A stretch of DNA of 64,000 bases. Origin: UBA4656 sp002405525. Its GTDB lineage: Bacteria; Pseudomonadota; Gammaproteobacteria; Xanthomonadales; Ahniellaceae. Of the stretch, positions 24,919-33,126 are shown in pieces. A program made the translations under genes and the position numbers. The stretch covers positions 66,544 through 130,543 of the forward strand of contig DAIMGT010000001.1 of assembly GCA_036723735.1 (NCBI GenBank), in the 5' to 3' direction. Every line of letters begins with the position of its first letter. Within the stretch, counting starts at the first letter, position 1. The notes beneath the pieces are model-generated. The model ran no database searches, had not been told where the DNA came from, and saw nothing but the letters and a program-made list of their open reading frames with translations.

Positions 24919-26526
24919 TCAGGGCGCGCGCGTCTCCGGTTGTCGCAGCGGCAGCAGAATGCGGAACGCGGTGCCCTGGCCGAGCGTGCTCGAAACCTCG
25001 ATCCGCCCGCCGTGCTTCTTGATGATGCTGTAGGACAGGGAAAGGCCGAGGCCCGTGCCCTGTCCGACCCGCTTGGTGGTGAAGAAAGGATCGAAGATGC
25101 GCTGCAGGTTCTCCTCGGGAATGCCTTCGCCGCTGTCGGCGATCTCGATCCAGCCGGTGTCCTCGCTGGCGCCGGACGAGATGCGGATGGTCCCGCGTTC
25201 CTTGATCGCGTGGCCGGCATTGACCAGGATGTTGAGGAATACCTGGTTGATCTGCGATGGAATGCATTCCACCGGTGGCAGCGGTCCGTAGTCCTTGACC
25301 ACCTCGGCCTTGTACTTGAGCTCGTTCCACACGATGTTCAACGTGGAGTCGAGCCCGCGGTGCAGGTCGGCGATCTGCCATTCGTCGCCCTGGCCGGCGT
25401 GCGAGAAGTCCTTCAGGTCCTGAACGATCTTGCGTACCCGCTCGATGCCCTCGGCGGATTCGTCGAGCAGGCTCGGCAGGTCCTGGGTGAGGTAGTCGAT
25501 CTCGAAGCGGTCGCGCTGTTCGTCCAGCGCGGCCCGCTGATCGGGCGGCAACATCGCCGACGCCAGTGCGTTCTCGTAGGCGGCGAGCATGCCGAACAGG
25601 CTGCGCGTGTAGTCCTTCAGGGTGCCGATGTTGGAGTGCACGTAGCCGATCGGATTGTTGATCTCGTGCGCCACCCCGGCGGCCAACTGGCCCAGCGAGG
25701 CCATTTTCTCCGACTGCAGAAGCTGGTCTTGCGCGCCGCGCAGCTGGGAGTAGGCGAGTTGCAGTTCGACGTTGCGGTTCTGCAACTCCTCCTCGCGCGA
25801 CTGCTCGGCCGAGATGTCGTGCAGCATCACCGTGAAGTAAGCGCCGCCATCGTCGGGCGACTCGTGGCGCCGGACGTCCTGGACGACCGGGATGTCCGCT
25901 CCGTCGAGGGTGCGGATCGTGATTTCGCTGCGCCATGCGCCGCTGGCGGCGGCGATCGCGATCGCCGTGCGGTCGATCAGACTGGCGACCGCGCTGGCGC
26001 CTTCGCGCGGTAGCGCTCCGGCGAGTCTGCAGGCGGCGTCGTTCGCATAGCCCACGTTGCCGTCGCCGTCGACCACCAGGATGGCGTCGGAGGAAGCGTC
26101 CACCATCTGCTCGAAGCGGATGCGCGCGTGGTCGAAGATGCGCAATTCAGTGACGTCGTGCTGGACCACGATCCGGCGGCCGTCTTCCAGCGCGTGTGCG
26201 TCGACGCTGAACCACTGCGTCAGGTTGGGTGCCGAGTAGCAGACGTCGGTGCTGAATCCGCCGCGCCCCGCCTTCAGCGCGGCCAGGCCGTCGCGCAGAC
26301 TGTCCGAACGGGGTGGCGGGAGGCCGGCCATCCGGCCGACGACGTCGACGAAGTCGGCGCCCATCCAGGCGTCGGGCCCACTGCCGCGCAGACGGGCGAA
26401 ACGCGCCCAAGCGGCGTTGCCGCGCAGAATGACGCCGTCGCGGTCGAGGAGCAGCACATGCTGCGAGAGCGCGTCCAGCAGGACGTCGCTTTCGATCTCG
26501 GCATTGGCATCGGCAGCAGGTTCCAT
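24919..26526 (-). CDS. PAS-domain sensor histidine kinase, soluble
   Basis: 535 residues, ATG 26526 (MEPAADANAEIES). No transmembrane helix. Two PAS domains (~15–125, ~135–255) lead through a coiled linker into a HisKA-type domain with His287 in GVAHEINNPIGY, and an ATPase domain with NILVNAGHAI, DSGEGIP, FDPFFTTK and GTGLGLSLSYSIIKKHGG. The H-box and N-box spacing matches the NtrB-like HPK4 family. Its 3' end faces the LOV–GGDEF–EAL–REC gene, whose C-terminal receiver is a natural candidate target. Confidence 0.9.
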   Translation of the reverse strand: MEPAADANAEIESDVLLDALSQHVLLLDRDGVILRGNAAWARFARLRGSGPDAWMGADFVDVVGRMAGLPPPRSDSLRDGLAALKAGRGGFSTDVCYSAPNLTQWFSVDAHALEDGRRIVVQHDVTELRIFDHARIRFEQMVDASSDAILVVDGDGNVGYANDAACRLAGALPREGASAVASLIDRTAIAIAAASGAWRSEITIRTLDGADIPVVQDVRRHESPDDGGAYFTVMLHDISAEQSREEELQNRNVELQLAYSQLRGAQDQLLQSEKMASLGQLAAGVAHEINNPIGYVHSNIGTLKDYTRSLFGMLAAYENALASAMLPPDQRAALDEQRDRFEIDYLTQDLPSLLDESAEGIERVRKIVQDLKDFSHAGQGDEWQIADLHRGLDSTLNIVWNELKYKAEVVKDYGPLPPVECIPSQINQVFLNILVNAGHAIKERGTIRISSGASEDTGWIEIADSGEGIPEENLQRIFDPFFTTKRVGQGTGLGLSLSYSIIKKHGGRIEVSSTLGQGTAFRILLPLRQPETRAP

Positions 26527-26591
26527 ACGTCTCGCAGCATGGTCCACCCCGCCGGCGATTTCAATGCGCCGCCGGTCGATGCGCCGCCCGC

Positions 26592-26948
26592 TCAGGCCAG
26601 CGCGAGGTCGCGGCTTCCGGTCGTGGCATCCAGCGTGCCGGAAGCCTGGTAGGCGGGCGCGGACACACTGCGGCCCAGCCGCGAGAGCGCCCACTCGGCG
26701 TCGCGGCGGCGGCGGGCGATGAGTTCGCCGTTGGCGCGGTTGAGGTCTGCGAGCGCGGCCAGTTGCTCGGCGTGGGGGCCCGGCACGAAGTGTGCGTCAT
26801 CCACCTGGACCAAACGGTGCAGGCACTCGTTCTTGGCAGCGCAGGCCGCGCGCAGCGCCTCGGCGTCGCGCTGCAGCAGCGCGCTGCGTTCAGCAGCCAG
26901 TGCGGCCGCCAGGTCGTCCAGCAGACCGGGTGCGGGCCCCGGGCTCAC
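26592..26948 (-). CDS. flgN: Flagellar export chaperone FlgN
   Basis: 118-residue, mainly helical cytoplasmic protein with the FlgN signature region (LAAERSALLQRDAEALRAACAAKNECLHRL…) that binds the C-termini of the hook-associated proteins FlgK and FlgL. The GTG start at 26948 overlaps the flgM stop by four bases (GTGA). It is the last gene of flgA–flgM–flgN. Confidence 0.85.
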   Translation of the reverse strand: MSPGPAPGLLDDLAAALAAERSALLQRDAEALRAACAAKNECLHRLVQVDDAHFVPGPHAEQLAALADLNRANGELIARRRRDAEWALSRLGRSVSAPAYQASGTLDATTGSRDLALA

Positions 26949-27253
26949 CGAGGCAGGTCCTTTTCGCTCGCCAGCAGGCGGTCGGCGACCAGGCGCGTAT
27001 CGACGCGGAACGTGCCGTCGGCAATCGCCGCGCGGACCCGGTCGACCCGCGCCGAGTCAAAGGGCGCGGCTTCGCCGGCAGTGCGCGACACCGCCGCGAT
27101 TTCGCTGCCGGCACCCGTCAGTCGCACGCTGTCCGCGGGCGCCGGGGCCCCGACCCTTTCCTCGGTCCCGCCGCGGGCCTTGCGGTCGGCCGCCTCGGCC
27201 GTCGACGGGGGCGGTAGCGAAGCAAGGCGGGGACCTTCGATCTTGTTGCTCAT
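26945..27253 (-). CDS. flgM: Anti-sigma-28 factor FlgM
   Basis: 102 residues. A disordered N-terminal half is followed by the conserved helical FliA-binding segment (FDSARVDRVRAAIADGTFRVDTRLVADRLLA, ~65–95). FlgM holds FliA inactive until it is exported through the completed hook. It has its own sigma-28-type promoter upstream, giving the usual feedback loop, and lies 124 bases after flgA. Confidence 0.93.
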   Translation of the reverse strand: MSNKIEGPRLASLPPPSTAEAADRKARGGTEERVGAPAPADSVRLTGAGSEIAAVSRTAGEAAPFDSARVDRVRAAIADGTFRVDTRLVADRLLASEKDLPR

Positions 27254-27283
27254 GGATCGCTCCGGATGTTCCTGTCCAGCCCG

Positions 27284-27310
27284 GTATCGGCGGTCGCGTC
27301 GCGAACTGTA
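27284..27310 (-). promoter_or_regulatory. Sigma-28 (FliA) promoter of flgM–flgN
   Basis: Minus strand: TACAGTTC, 11 bases, GCCGATAC, against the consensus TAAAGTTT-N11-GCCGATAA. It ends about 30 bases before the flgM ATG. Confidence 0.75.
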
Positions 27311-27377
27311 GCCATGCCGACGGCTCGGCGGGCATCGGGCGCCGATACCCGGGTTCGCGACGGGCGGTCCGCGCGCG

Positions 27378-28031
27378 TCAACGTACCCACACCTCGCCGC
27401 CGGCGCGGGCGACCCCGGTCACCACGCGGCGTGACGACGGATTCTCCACCGCGACCGCCTCGCCGGGCGCAGCATCGGCCAGCGCACGACCGCTGGTCCG
27501 GACCTCGAGACCGCCGCCGCCGGCGACCAGGATGACGGACTGGCCGCGGCGCACCACCGGCGCGGAGCGCAGTTCGTCCGCGGTGAGCGGGCTGCCCGCG
27601 GCGAGCGCCCGGCGCACGACTTGGCCCACCGCAAGGACGGGGTCCGCCAGCGCCGTCGCCGGCAGGCGGGCGAGGTCGCGGGTTTCCACCGCGAGCGCGT
27701 CGGCTGGGATGGCGGAGCCGGCGGCCAGAGGTCGGATCAGCACCACGACCGGGCCACTGCGGCTGACCCGCACCGGGACGTAGAGCCGCCATCCGCTGGC
27801 CGTCGGACAAGCCACTTCGACGGTTCCGGGTGCGTGGGGCAGAGCGGTCAGGTCCTGCGTGCAGCGTGGCAGGCGCAGGCGGTGGTCGATACGGGCGACC
27901 ACGCGGGCGCCGGGGCCGGCGGCGACCGCCGATTCGGCGGCAGCGCGGATCGACTCGACCGGGTGCGCAGGAGTGTCCGCGTGCGCGCCAGCGCTCGACA
28001 GAAGCAGGCAGAGAGCGATTGCAGGGCGCAT
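27378..28031 (-). CDS. flgA: Flagellar basal body P-ring assembly chaperone FlgA
   Basis: 217 residues with a signal peptide (1–18, cleaved near AHA). The C-terminal half carries the SAF/FlgA fold (RPLAAGSAIPADALAVETRDLARL…, GQSVILVAGGGGLEVRTSGRAL, VVTGVARAGGEVWVR). It helps FlgI form the P ring in the periplasm. A sigma-54 promoter match lies 35 bases upstream, and flgM follows on the same strand. Confidence 0.92.
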   Translation of the reverse strand: MRPAIALCLLLSSAGAHADTPAHPVESIRAAAESAVAAGPGARVVARIDHRLRLPRCTQDLTALPHAPGTVEVACPTASGWRLYVPVRVSRSGPVVVLIRPLAAGSAIPADALAVETRDLARLPATALADPVLAVGQVVRRALAAGSPLTADELRSAPVVRRGQSVILVAGGGGLEVRTSGRALADAAPGEAVAVENPSSRRVVTGVARAGGEVWVR

Positions 28032-28065
28032 GGTCGTCGGGGCCGTGGGGGGCAGGTCGGCGGGT

Positions 28066-28080
28066 GCAAGCCGTGTGCCG
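28066..28080 (-). promoter_or_regulatory. Sigma-54 (RpoN) promoter of flgA
   Basis: Minus strand CGGCAC-ACGGC-TTGC: -24 GG at 28079–28078 and -12 GC at 28067–28066, with the required 12-base register. It lies 35 bases before the flgA start. Confidence 0.75.
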
Positions 28081-28100
28081 GACCGGCACCCGGCCGCACC

Positions 28101-28127
28101 TCAAGTTGCGCGCTGCGCGGCCGATCA
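28101..28127 (+). promoter_or_regulatory. Sigma-28 (FliA) promoter of cheV
   Basis: TCAAGTTG, 11 bases, GCCGATCA. The -10 ends only 10 bases before the cheV ATG, which would leave an almost leaderless mRNA. Confidence 0.65.
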
Positions 28128-28137
28128 GGACCGGACC

Positions 28138-29076
28138 ATGAATCGTCGTCTTCTGTCCACCATCGAGGAACGCACCCGCCTTGCCGGCCACAACCGGCTG
28201 GCCCTCCTGCTGTTCCGGTTGGGAGGGCGGCAGCGCTTCGGGATCAACGTGTTCAAAGTGCAGGAGGTGATCCGCTGTCCCCGCATCTGGCCGCTGCCCA
28301 GCCGACACGCGCAGTTGCTCGGGGCGGCCGATGTGCGCGGTCGCACGCTGCCCGTGTTCGACCTGGGCCGGGCAATCGCCCACCCGGAGGCAGTCGGCGT
28401 GAACCCGGGCTATCTGATGGTCACCGAGTTCAATCGCACCGTTCAGGGCTTCCTGGTCGCCGCGGTCGATCGCATCGTGAACATCGCGGTCGACGACGTG
28501 CTGCCGCCGCCGGACGTGGGGGCCCGTTCGTCGCAGATCACGGCGGTCACCCGGCATCAGAACGAGTTGATCCAGATCATCGACGTCGAGAAAGTGCTTG
28601 CCGACGTGAACGGCAGCTCCATCACCGTCTCGGCGGACGTGATCGCCACCGCCGGCCAGCACGTCGGTTCCAGCGCCCATGTGCTGGTGGTCGATGATTC
28701 GCGGGTGGCGCGCAACCAGATCTACGGCGTCATGCAGCAAATCGGCGTCGAGTGCAGCCTGATTCCGGACGGTCGGCAGGCCCTTCGCCACCTCAAGGAG
28801 CTTGCCGACCGCGGTGAGAACGCGTCCGCGCGCTACATGATGGTGATCAGCGACATCGAGATGCCGGACATGGACGGCTACACGCTCACGGCGGAAATCC
28901 GCCGCGACCCCCGGCTGCGCGACCTGTTCGTGACCCTGCATACCTCCCTGTCGGGAGTCTTCAACAATTCGATGGTGGCGCGCGTGGGCGCGGATCGCTT
29001 TGTGCCCAAGTACACGCCGGATCAACTGGCAGCGACCGTGATCGATCGCATCAAGTCCCTGGGAATGGCGGCATGA
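28138..29076 (+). CDS. cheV: Chemotaxis coupling protein CheV
   Basis: 312 residues: a CheW domain (~17–165, beginning LALLLFRLGGRQRFGINVFKVQEV) that couples receptors to CheA, then a receiver domain (~180–308) with pocket VVDDS and Asp239 in ISDIEMPDMDGY. The N-terminus (MNRRLLSTIEERTRLAGHNRL) aligns with other CheV proteins, so ATG 28138 is right. It may act as a phosphate sink in adaptation. It is divergent from flgA and upstream of flgB. Pseudomonads usually have cheR between; here there is none. Confidence 0.94.
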   Translation: MNRRLLSTIEERTRLAGHNRLALLLFRLGGRQRFGINVFKVQEVIRCPRIWPLPSRHAQLLGAADVRGRTLPVFDLGRAIAHPEAVGVNPGYLMVTEFNRTVQGFLVAAVDRIVNIAVDDVLPPPDVGARSSQITAVTRHQNELIQIIDVEKVLADVNGSSITVSADVIATAGQHVGSSAHVLVVDDSRVARNQIYGVMQQIGVECSLIPDGRQALRHLKELADRGENASARYMMVISDIEMPDMDGYTLTAEIRRDPRLRDLFVTLHTSLSGVFNNSMVARVGADRFVPKYTPDQLAATVIDRIKSLGMAA

Positions 29077-29174
29077 TCCCGTAGCGCAGGACTGCCCGTC
29101 GCGCGCGGATTCATCGCCCCGCGCTCCCCTCGCATCCCGGTCCGTCGCCGTTAAGGCCTCGGGCCCGCCGGCAT

Positions 29175-29189
29175 TGGCACACCGTTTGC
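29175..29189 (+). promoter_or_regulatory. Sigma-54 (RpoN) promoter of the flgB operon
   Basis: TGGCAC-ACCGT-TTGC, a near-perfect -24/-12 element, 49 bases before flgB. It is expected to need FleQ as activator. Confidence 0.85.
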
Positions 29190-29237
29190 CTAGTCCGATT
29201 CCGACGGCGCCCGGCGTGCGCCGACGGAGTACCGGCG

Positions 29238-29642
29238 GTGGCTGGACCCTTCGACAACCTGCTCGGCCTGCACGGCACGGCGCTGTCGTTGCATCGCGCG
29301 CGGATCGAGCGCATCGCGTCGAACATCGCCAACGCCGACACGCCGGGCTATCGCGCGCGCGACATCGATTTCGAAGGTGCGCTGCGCACGGCGGCCGGTG
29401 AGCGGCAGGGGGCGGTGACGATGGCGCGCACGGACGCCGGCCACCTCGGCGCAGCCACCCCGGGCGGTGAGCCCGCGCTGGTATACCGGATTCCGCTGCA
29501 GCCGGCGCAGGACGGCAACACCGTCGAACTGGCGACCGAAAACTCGAAGTTCGCCGAGGCGGCAATGCGATATCAGGCGACCTTGACCTTCATCGAGCGG
29601 CGCATGCGCACGCTCAATACCGCGATCACCGGAGGCGAATGA
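29238..29642 (+). CDS. flgB: Flagellar basal body rod protein FlgB
   Basis: 134 residues, the usual FlgB length; proximal rod subunit exported by the flagellar type III apparatus. The rod/hook N-terminal motif is present (IERIASNIANADTPGYRARDIDF), with the C-terminal helix FAEAAMRYQATLTFIERRMRTLNTAI. It starts with GTG 29238 and is the first gene of flgBCDEFGHIJKL. It abuts flgC. Confidence 0.95.
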   Translation: MAGPFDNLLGLHGTALSLHRARIERIASNIANADTPGYRARDIDFEGALRTAAGERQGAVTMARTDAGHLGAATPGGEPALVYRIPLQPAQDGNTVELATENSKFAEAAMRYQATLTFIERRMRTLNTAITGGE

Positions 29643-30052
29643 TGAGCGGTTTCGGAATCTTCGACATCGCCGGTTCCGCGCTCGCCGCGCAATCCGTGCG
29701 GCTGAACGCGGTGGCGAGCAACCTCGCCAACGCCGAGACCGTCAGCGGCGATCCGGCGTCGGTGTTCCGGCCGCGCGAGCCGGTTTTCGAGGCGGTGCCG
29801 ATGGCCCCCGGCAGCGACCTGCCGGGCGTCCGCGTGAGCCAGGTCGCCGAGAACACCGCCGCGCCGCGCAAGCGCCATGAGCCCGGTCATCCGCTGGCCG
29901 ACGCCGACGGCTACGTCTATGCCCCGCCGGTTGACGCGGTCGAGCAGATGGTCAACATGATTTCCGCCGCGCGCGGCTACCAGGCCAACGTCGAGGTGAT
30001 GAACACAGCGCGCGACCTCGCCCTGCGCACCATCGGCGCCATGGGCCGCTGA
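29642..30052 (+). CDS. flgC: Flagellar basal body rod protein FlgC
   Basis: 136-residue rod protein. N-terminal motif SVRLNAVASNLANAETVSG and C-terminal VEQMVNMISAARGYQANVEVMNTARDL are typical. Two in-frame ATGs (29639, 29642) follow a GGAGG; the second has the better 6-base spacing. Either way it overlaps or touches the flgB stop. Confidence 0.95.
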   Translation: MSGFGIFDIAGSALAAQSVRLNAVASNLANAETVSGDPASVFRPREPVFEAVPMAPGSDLPGVRVSQVAENTAAPRKRHEPGHPLADADGYVYAPPVDAVEQMVNMISAARGYQANVEVMNTARDLALRTIGAMGR

Positions 30053-30075
30053 ACGGCCCGAGCGAGGACCCAGCC

Positions 30076-30744
30076 ATGACCACTCCCGCCGTCGGCAGTC
30101 CCGACTACTTCGCCTCGATCGGCATCACCAACCCGGTGCCGGCGCGACGCGGCAACACCGAAGTGGGGCAGAACGACTTCCTGCGCCTGATGCTGGAACA
30201 GTTGCGCAACCAGGACCCGCTCAATCCGGAGAAGGGCGCGGAGTTCGTTGCCCAGCTGGCCCAGTTCTCCACCGTGTCGGGCATCGAGAAACTCAGCGCC
30301 GGCTTCGGCGAACTCGTCGATTCGCTGCGCGGCTCGCAGGCGCTGTCCGCCGCCGCACTGGTCGGCGGCACCGCCCTCGTCGCGGCCGAGCGTTTCACCC
30401 TCGGCGCCGACCCGCAGTCCGGTGGACTGGCCGGCGCGATCGACGTGCCGACGCGCGGCACCGTCAGCATCGAAGTGGTGAACGATGCCGGTGCGGTGGT
30501 GCACTCGATCGACCTCGGCAGTCGCGGGCCCGGGCTGTCCGATTTCGCCTGGGACGGCCGGCTCGGCAGCGGTCAGCGCGCACCGGCCGGTGAGTACACG
30601 GTCCGTGCCCGGATCAGCGGCGAGCCGGTGCCCGTCATGCTCGAAGGCCGGATTCGCAGCGTCAGCGTGGGCGCCGAAGGCGCGCTGCTCGCGCTCGAGG
30701 GTCTGGGCAGTTTCCCGGTCAACGGCGTGCGGCGCTTCGGCTGA
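30076..30744 (+). CDS. flgD: Flagellar hook cap / hook assembly protein FlgD
   Basis: 222 residues. The N-terminal FlgD motif (VGQNDFLRLMLEQLRNQDPLNPEKGAEFVAQLAQFS) is strongly conserved. The C-terminus has tudor/FlgD Ig-like parts (VSIEVVNDAGAVVHSI, FAWDGRLGSGQRAPAGEYTVRA). It caps the growing hook and is discarded. A 188-base gap with no recognisable feature separates it from flgE. Confidence 0.95.
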   Translation: MTTPAVGSPDYFASIGITNPVPARRGNTEVGQNDFLRLMLEQLRNQDPLNPEKGAEFVAQLAQFSTVSGIEKLSAGFGELVDSLRGSQALSAAALVGGTALVAAERFTLGADPQSGGLAGAIDVPTRGTVSIEVVNDAGAVVHSIDLGSRGPGLSDFAWDGRLGSGQRAPAGEYTVRARISGEPVPVMLEGRIRSVSVGAEGALLALEGLGSFPVNGVRRFG

Positions 30745-30932
30745 GTCGCCGTGATCCCCCAGCCTTTCCAGCCAGCGACCGACGCCCCACGCGTGCACCG
30801 CGTCGGCGACCACGCGCCGCGCCGCTCCGGGATCGGGTCGGCGCGGTGCGCGCGACGCGGTCCTGCATCGCGCGGCTGACCGCATTCAATCCAACCCGAC
30901 CCACCATCGAACCCCGCAGCGAGGATCCAACC

Positions 30933-32174
30933 ATGCCTTTCCGCGTCGCACTCAGCGGCCTCAATGCCGCCGGCCAGGACCTGCGCATCACCGCCAACAA
31001 CATCGCCAACGTCAACACCACCGGGTTCAAGCGCTCGCGTGCCGAGTTCGGCGACCTGTACGCGGTGTCGACCTTCGGCGTCGGCACCAACGCCATCGCC
31101 AGCGGCGTGTCGCTCAACCGCGTCGGCCAGCAGTTCACCCAGGGCAACGTCGATTTCACCCAGAACAGCCTCGACCTCGCGATTTCGGGCGAGGGGTTCT
31201 TCACCCTCAGCGACCGCGGCTCGTCGGTCTACTCGCGCAGCGGCGCCTTCGGCGTCGCTCGCGACGGCTTCGTGGTCAACGCCGGGGGTGCGCGGCTGCA
31301 GGTGTTCCCGCCGGTGCAGGGCGAAAACGGACGCTTCGACGGCGGGCGCCTCAGCGATTTGCGGCTGGTGACCACCGACGCCCCGCCCAACGCGACCACC
31401 AGCGTCGACGCCGGGCTGACCCTGCCCGCCAATGCGACCGTGCCGACCATCACGCCGTTCTCGATCACCGACGCCCGCAGCTACAACCATTCGACCTCGG
31501 TGACGGTCTACGACTCGCTCGGCACCTCGCACGTCCAGACCCTGTACTTCGTCAAGACCGGCACCAACCAGTGGAATGTCCACACCTACATCGATGGCCA
31601 GGCGGTGGGCGGCGCACAGGCGATCGCCTTCAACAACCAGGGGGTGCTGACCACGCCCGCCAACGGCCGCGTCACCCTGCCGCCGCACACGCCGACTGCC
31701 GGGACGCCGCCGGTGGCCAATGGTGCGGCCGACCTCGTGATCGAACTCGATCTTTCGACCACCACCCAGCGTGGCGAGCGGTTCGGCGTCAACAGTCTGA
31801 CCCAGGACGGGTTCGCGACCGGTCGCCTGGTCGGGGTGGCAGTGTCGGCCGAGGGCGTGATCACCGCGCGCTACACCAACGGCCAGAGCACGCCGCTCGG
31901 GCAGGTAGTGCTGACCCGTTTCGCCAACCCGCAAGGGCTGCAGCAACTCGGCGACACCGCGTGGTCCGAGACCAGTGAGTCGGGCGAGGCGGTGCGCGGG
32001 GAACCCGGCACCTCGTCGTTCGGCCTCGTGCAGTCCGGCGCGCTGGAGATGTCGAACGTCGACCTCACCGCCGAACTGGTGAACATGATCACCTCGCAGC
32101 GCAACTTCCAGGCCAACGCGCAGATGATCTCGACCTCCGACCAGCTGCAGCAGACGATCATCAACATCCGTTGA
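30933..32174 (+). CDS. flgE: Flagellar hook protein FlgE
   Basis: 413 residues. Start ATG 30933 (MPFRVALSGLNAAGQDL) with GAGGA upstream; the frame is open further upstream but is not coding there. N-terminal NNIANVNTTGFKRSRAEF and C-terminal SNVDLTAELVNMITSQRNFQANAQMI are rod/hook signatures. The central FlaE-type domain forms the hook surface. It is followed by a gap carrying an inverted repeat before flgF. Confidence 0.96.
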   Translation: MPFRVALSGLNAAGQDLRITANNIANVNTTGFKRSRAEFGDLYAVSTFGVGTNAIASGVSLNRVGQQFTQGNVDFTQNSLDLAISGEGFFTLSDRGSSVYSRSGAFGVARDGFVVNAGGARLQVFPPVQGENGRFDGGRLSDLRLVTTDAPPNATTSVDAGLTLPANATVPTITPFSITDARSYNHSTSVTVYDSLGTSHVQTLYFVKTGTNQWNVHTYIDGQAVGGAQAIAFNNQGVLTTPANGRVTLPPHTPTAGTPPVANGAADLVIELDLSTTTQRGERFGVNSLTQDGFATGRLVGVAVSAEGVITARYTNGQSTPLGQVVLTRFANPQGLQQLGDTAWSETSESGEAVRGEPGTSSFGLVQSGALEMSNVDLTAELVNMITSQRNFQANAQMISTSDQLQQTIINIR

Positions 32175-32179
32175 TGGAG

Positions 32180-32251
32180 CAGGGCCCAGGGGACAGGGCC
32201 CAGAAGCACGGAACGACCACTCTTGCGGATCTTCCGTGCCCTGAGCCCTGG
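32180..32251. repeat. Direct and inverted repeat element between flgE and flgF
   Basis: CAGGGCCCAG occurs twice (32180–32189, 32194–32203). A larger imperfect palindrome pairs 32186–32213 with 32232–32251: the matching blocks are CCAGGG, CAGGGC and ACGGAA, with an 8-base bulge on the left arm and an 18-base loop. Its GC-rich, palindromic, purely intergenic character is like REP-type elements, but only one copy is recognised in the window. Confidence 0.6.
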
Positions 32252-32292
32252 ACCGTTGGACGAAACACCTGACCCCCGAGGCAATCGCAAGC

Positions 32293-33036
32293 ATGGATCG
32301 AGCAGCCTACATCGCGATGACCGGCGCCAGCGCCACGCTGAGGGCGCAGGAGGCCGTTTCGCACAACATCGCCAACGTCGCCACGATCGGCTTCAAGGCC
32401 GAACTGCTCCGGCAGGAGGCGCGGCAGGTGCAGGGCCCGGGTTTCGAGACCCGCTTCAACGTGCTGGCCGCCGACGGCGGCTTCGACGCTGCCGCCGGTC
32501 CGGTGCAGGCCACCGGCAACGACCTCGACGTGGCGCTGGCCGAGGACCGCTGGCTTGCGGTGCAGGATGCGCAGGGCGGCGAGGCCTACACCCGCGCGGG
32601 CGACCTTGCCCTGACGCCGCTCGGCCAGCTCGTCGCGCGCGGCGGACTGCCGGTCCTGGGCGAGAACGGGCCGGTCGCGCTGCCGCCGCACCAGAAGCTG
32701 AGCATCGGCGCCGACGGCACGCTGTCGATCGTGCCGCAGGGGCAGGGTCCGGAGACCATCGCCCAGGTGGGGCGCCTGCGGGTCGTTGCCGCCGCCGGCG
32801 AGGACCTGGAGCGCGGTCCCGACGGCCTGTTCCGCCCCCGCGACCCGGCGGCGCCGCCTGCGGCGGCCGCAGGACCGGTCCTGACCGCCGGCGCGCTGGA
32901 GGGCAGCAACGTCAATCCCGCCGAGGCGCTGGTGCAGATGATCTCGCTCTCGCGCCAGTTCGAGATGCAGGTCAAGGTGCTGCGTACGGCGGACGAAAAC
33001 GCGCGCGCGGCATCGTCCTTGCTACGGATGGGCTGA
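32293..33036 (+). CDS. flgF: Flagellar basal body rod protein FlgF
   Basis: 247-residue proximal rod protein. N-terminal motif SHNIANVATIGFKAEL, the EAYTRAGDLALTPLGQLV segment shared by FlgF/FlgG, and the C-terminal SNVNPAEALVQMISLSRQFEMQVKVL. It lies between flgE and flgG as expected. Confidence 0.95.
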   Translation: MDRAAYIAMTGASATLRAQEAVSHNIANVATIGFKAELLRQEARQVQGPGFETRFNVLAADGGFDAAAGPVQATGNDLDVALAEDRWLAVQDAQGGEAYTRAGDLALTPLGQLVARGGLPVLGENGPVALPPHQKLSIGADGTLSIVPQGQGPETIAQVGRLRVVAAAGEDLERGPDGLFRPRDPAAPPAAAAGPVLTAGALEGSNVNPAEALVQMISLSRQFEMQVKVLRTADENARAASSLLRMG

Positions 33037-33126
33037 AGCGCCCGCCGGCTGCGCGATCGACCACCGCGCCGACGGCCACTGAACCGAGTTCGCACTGCGC
33101 GCCCGTCGCGCCCGAGGAGCAAGACC

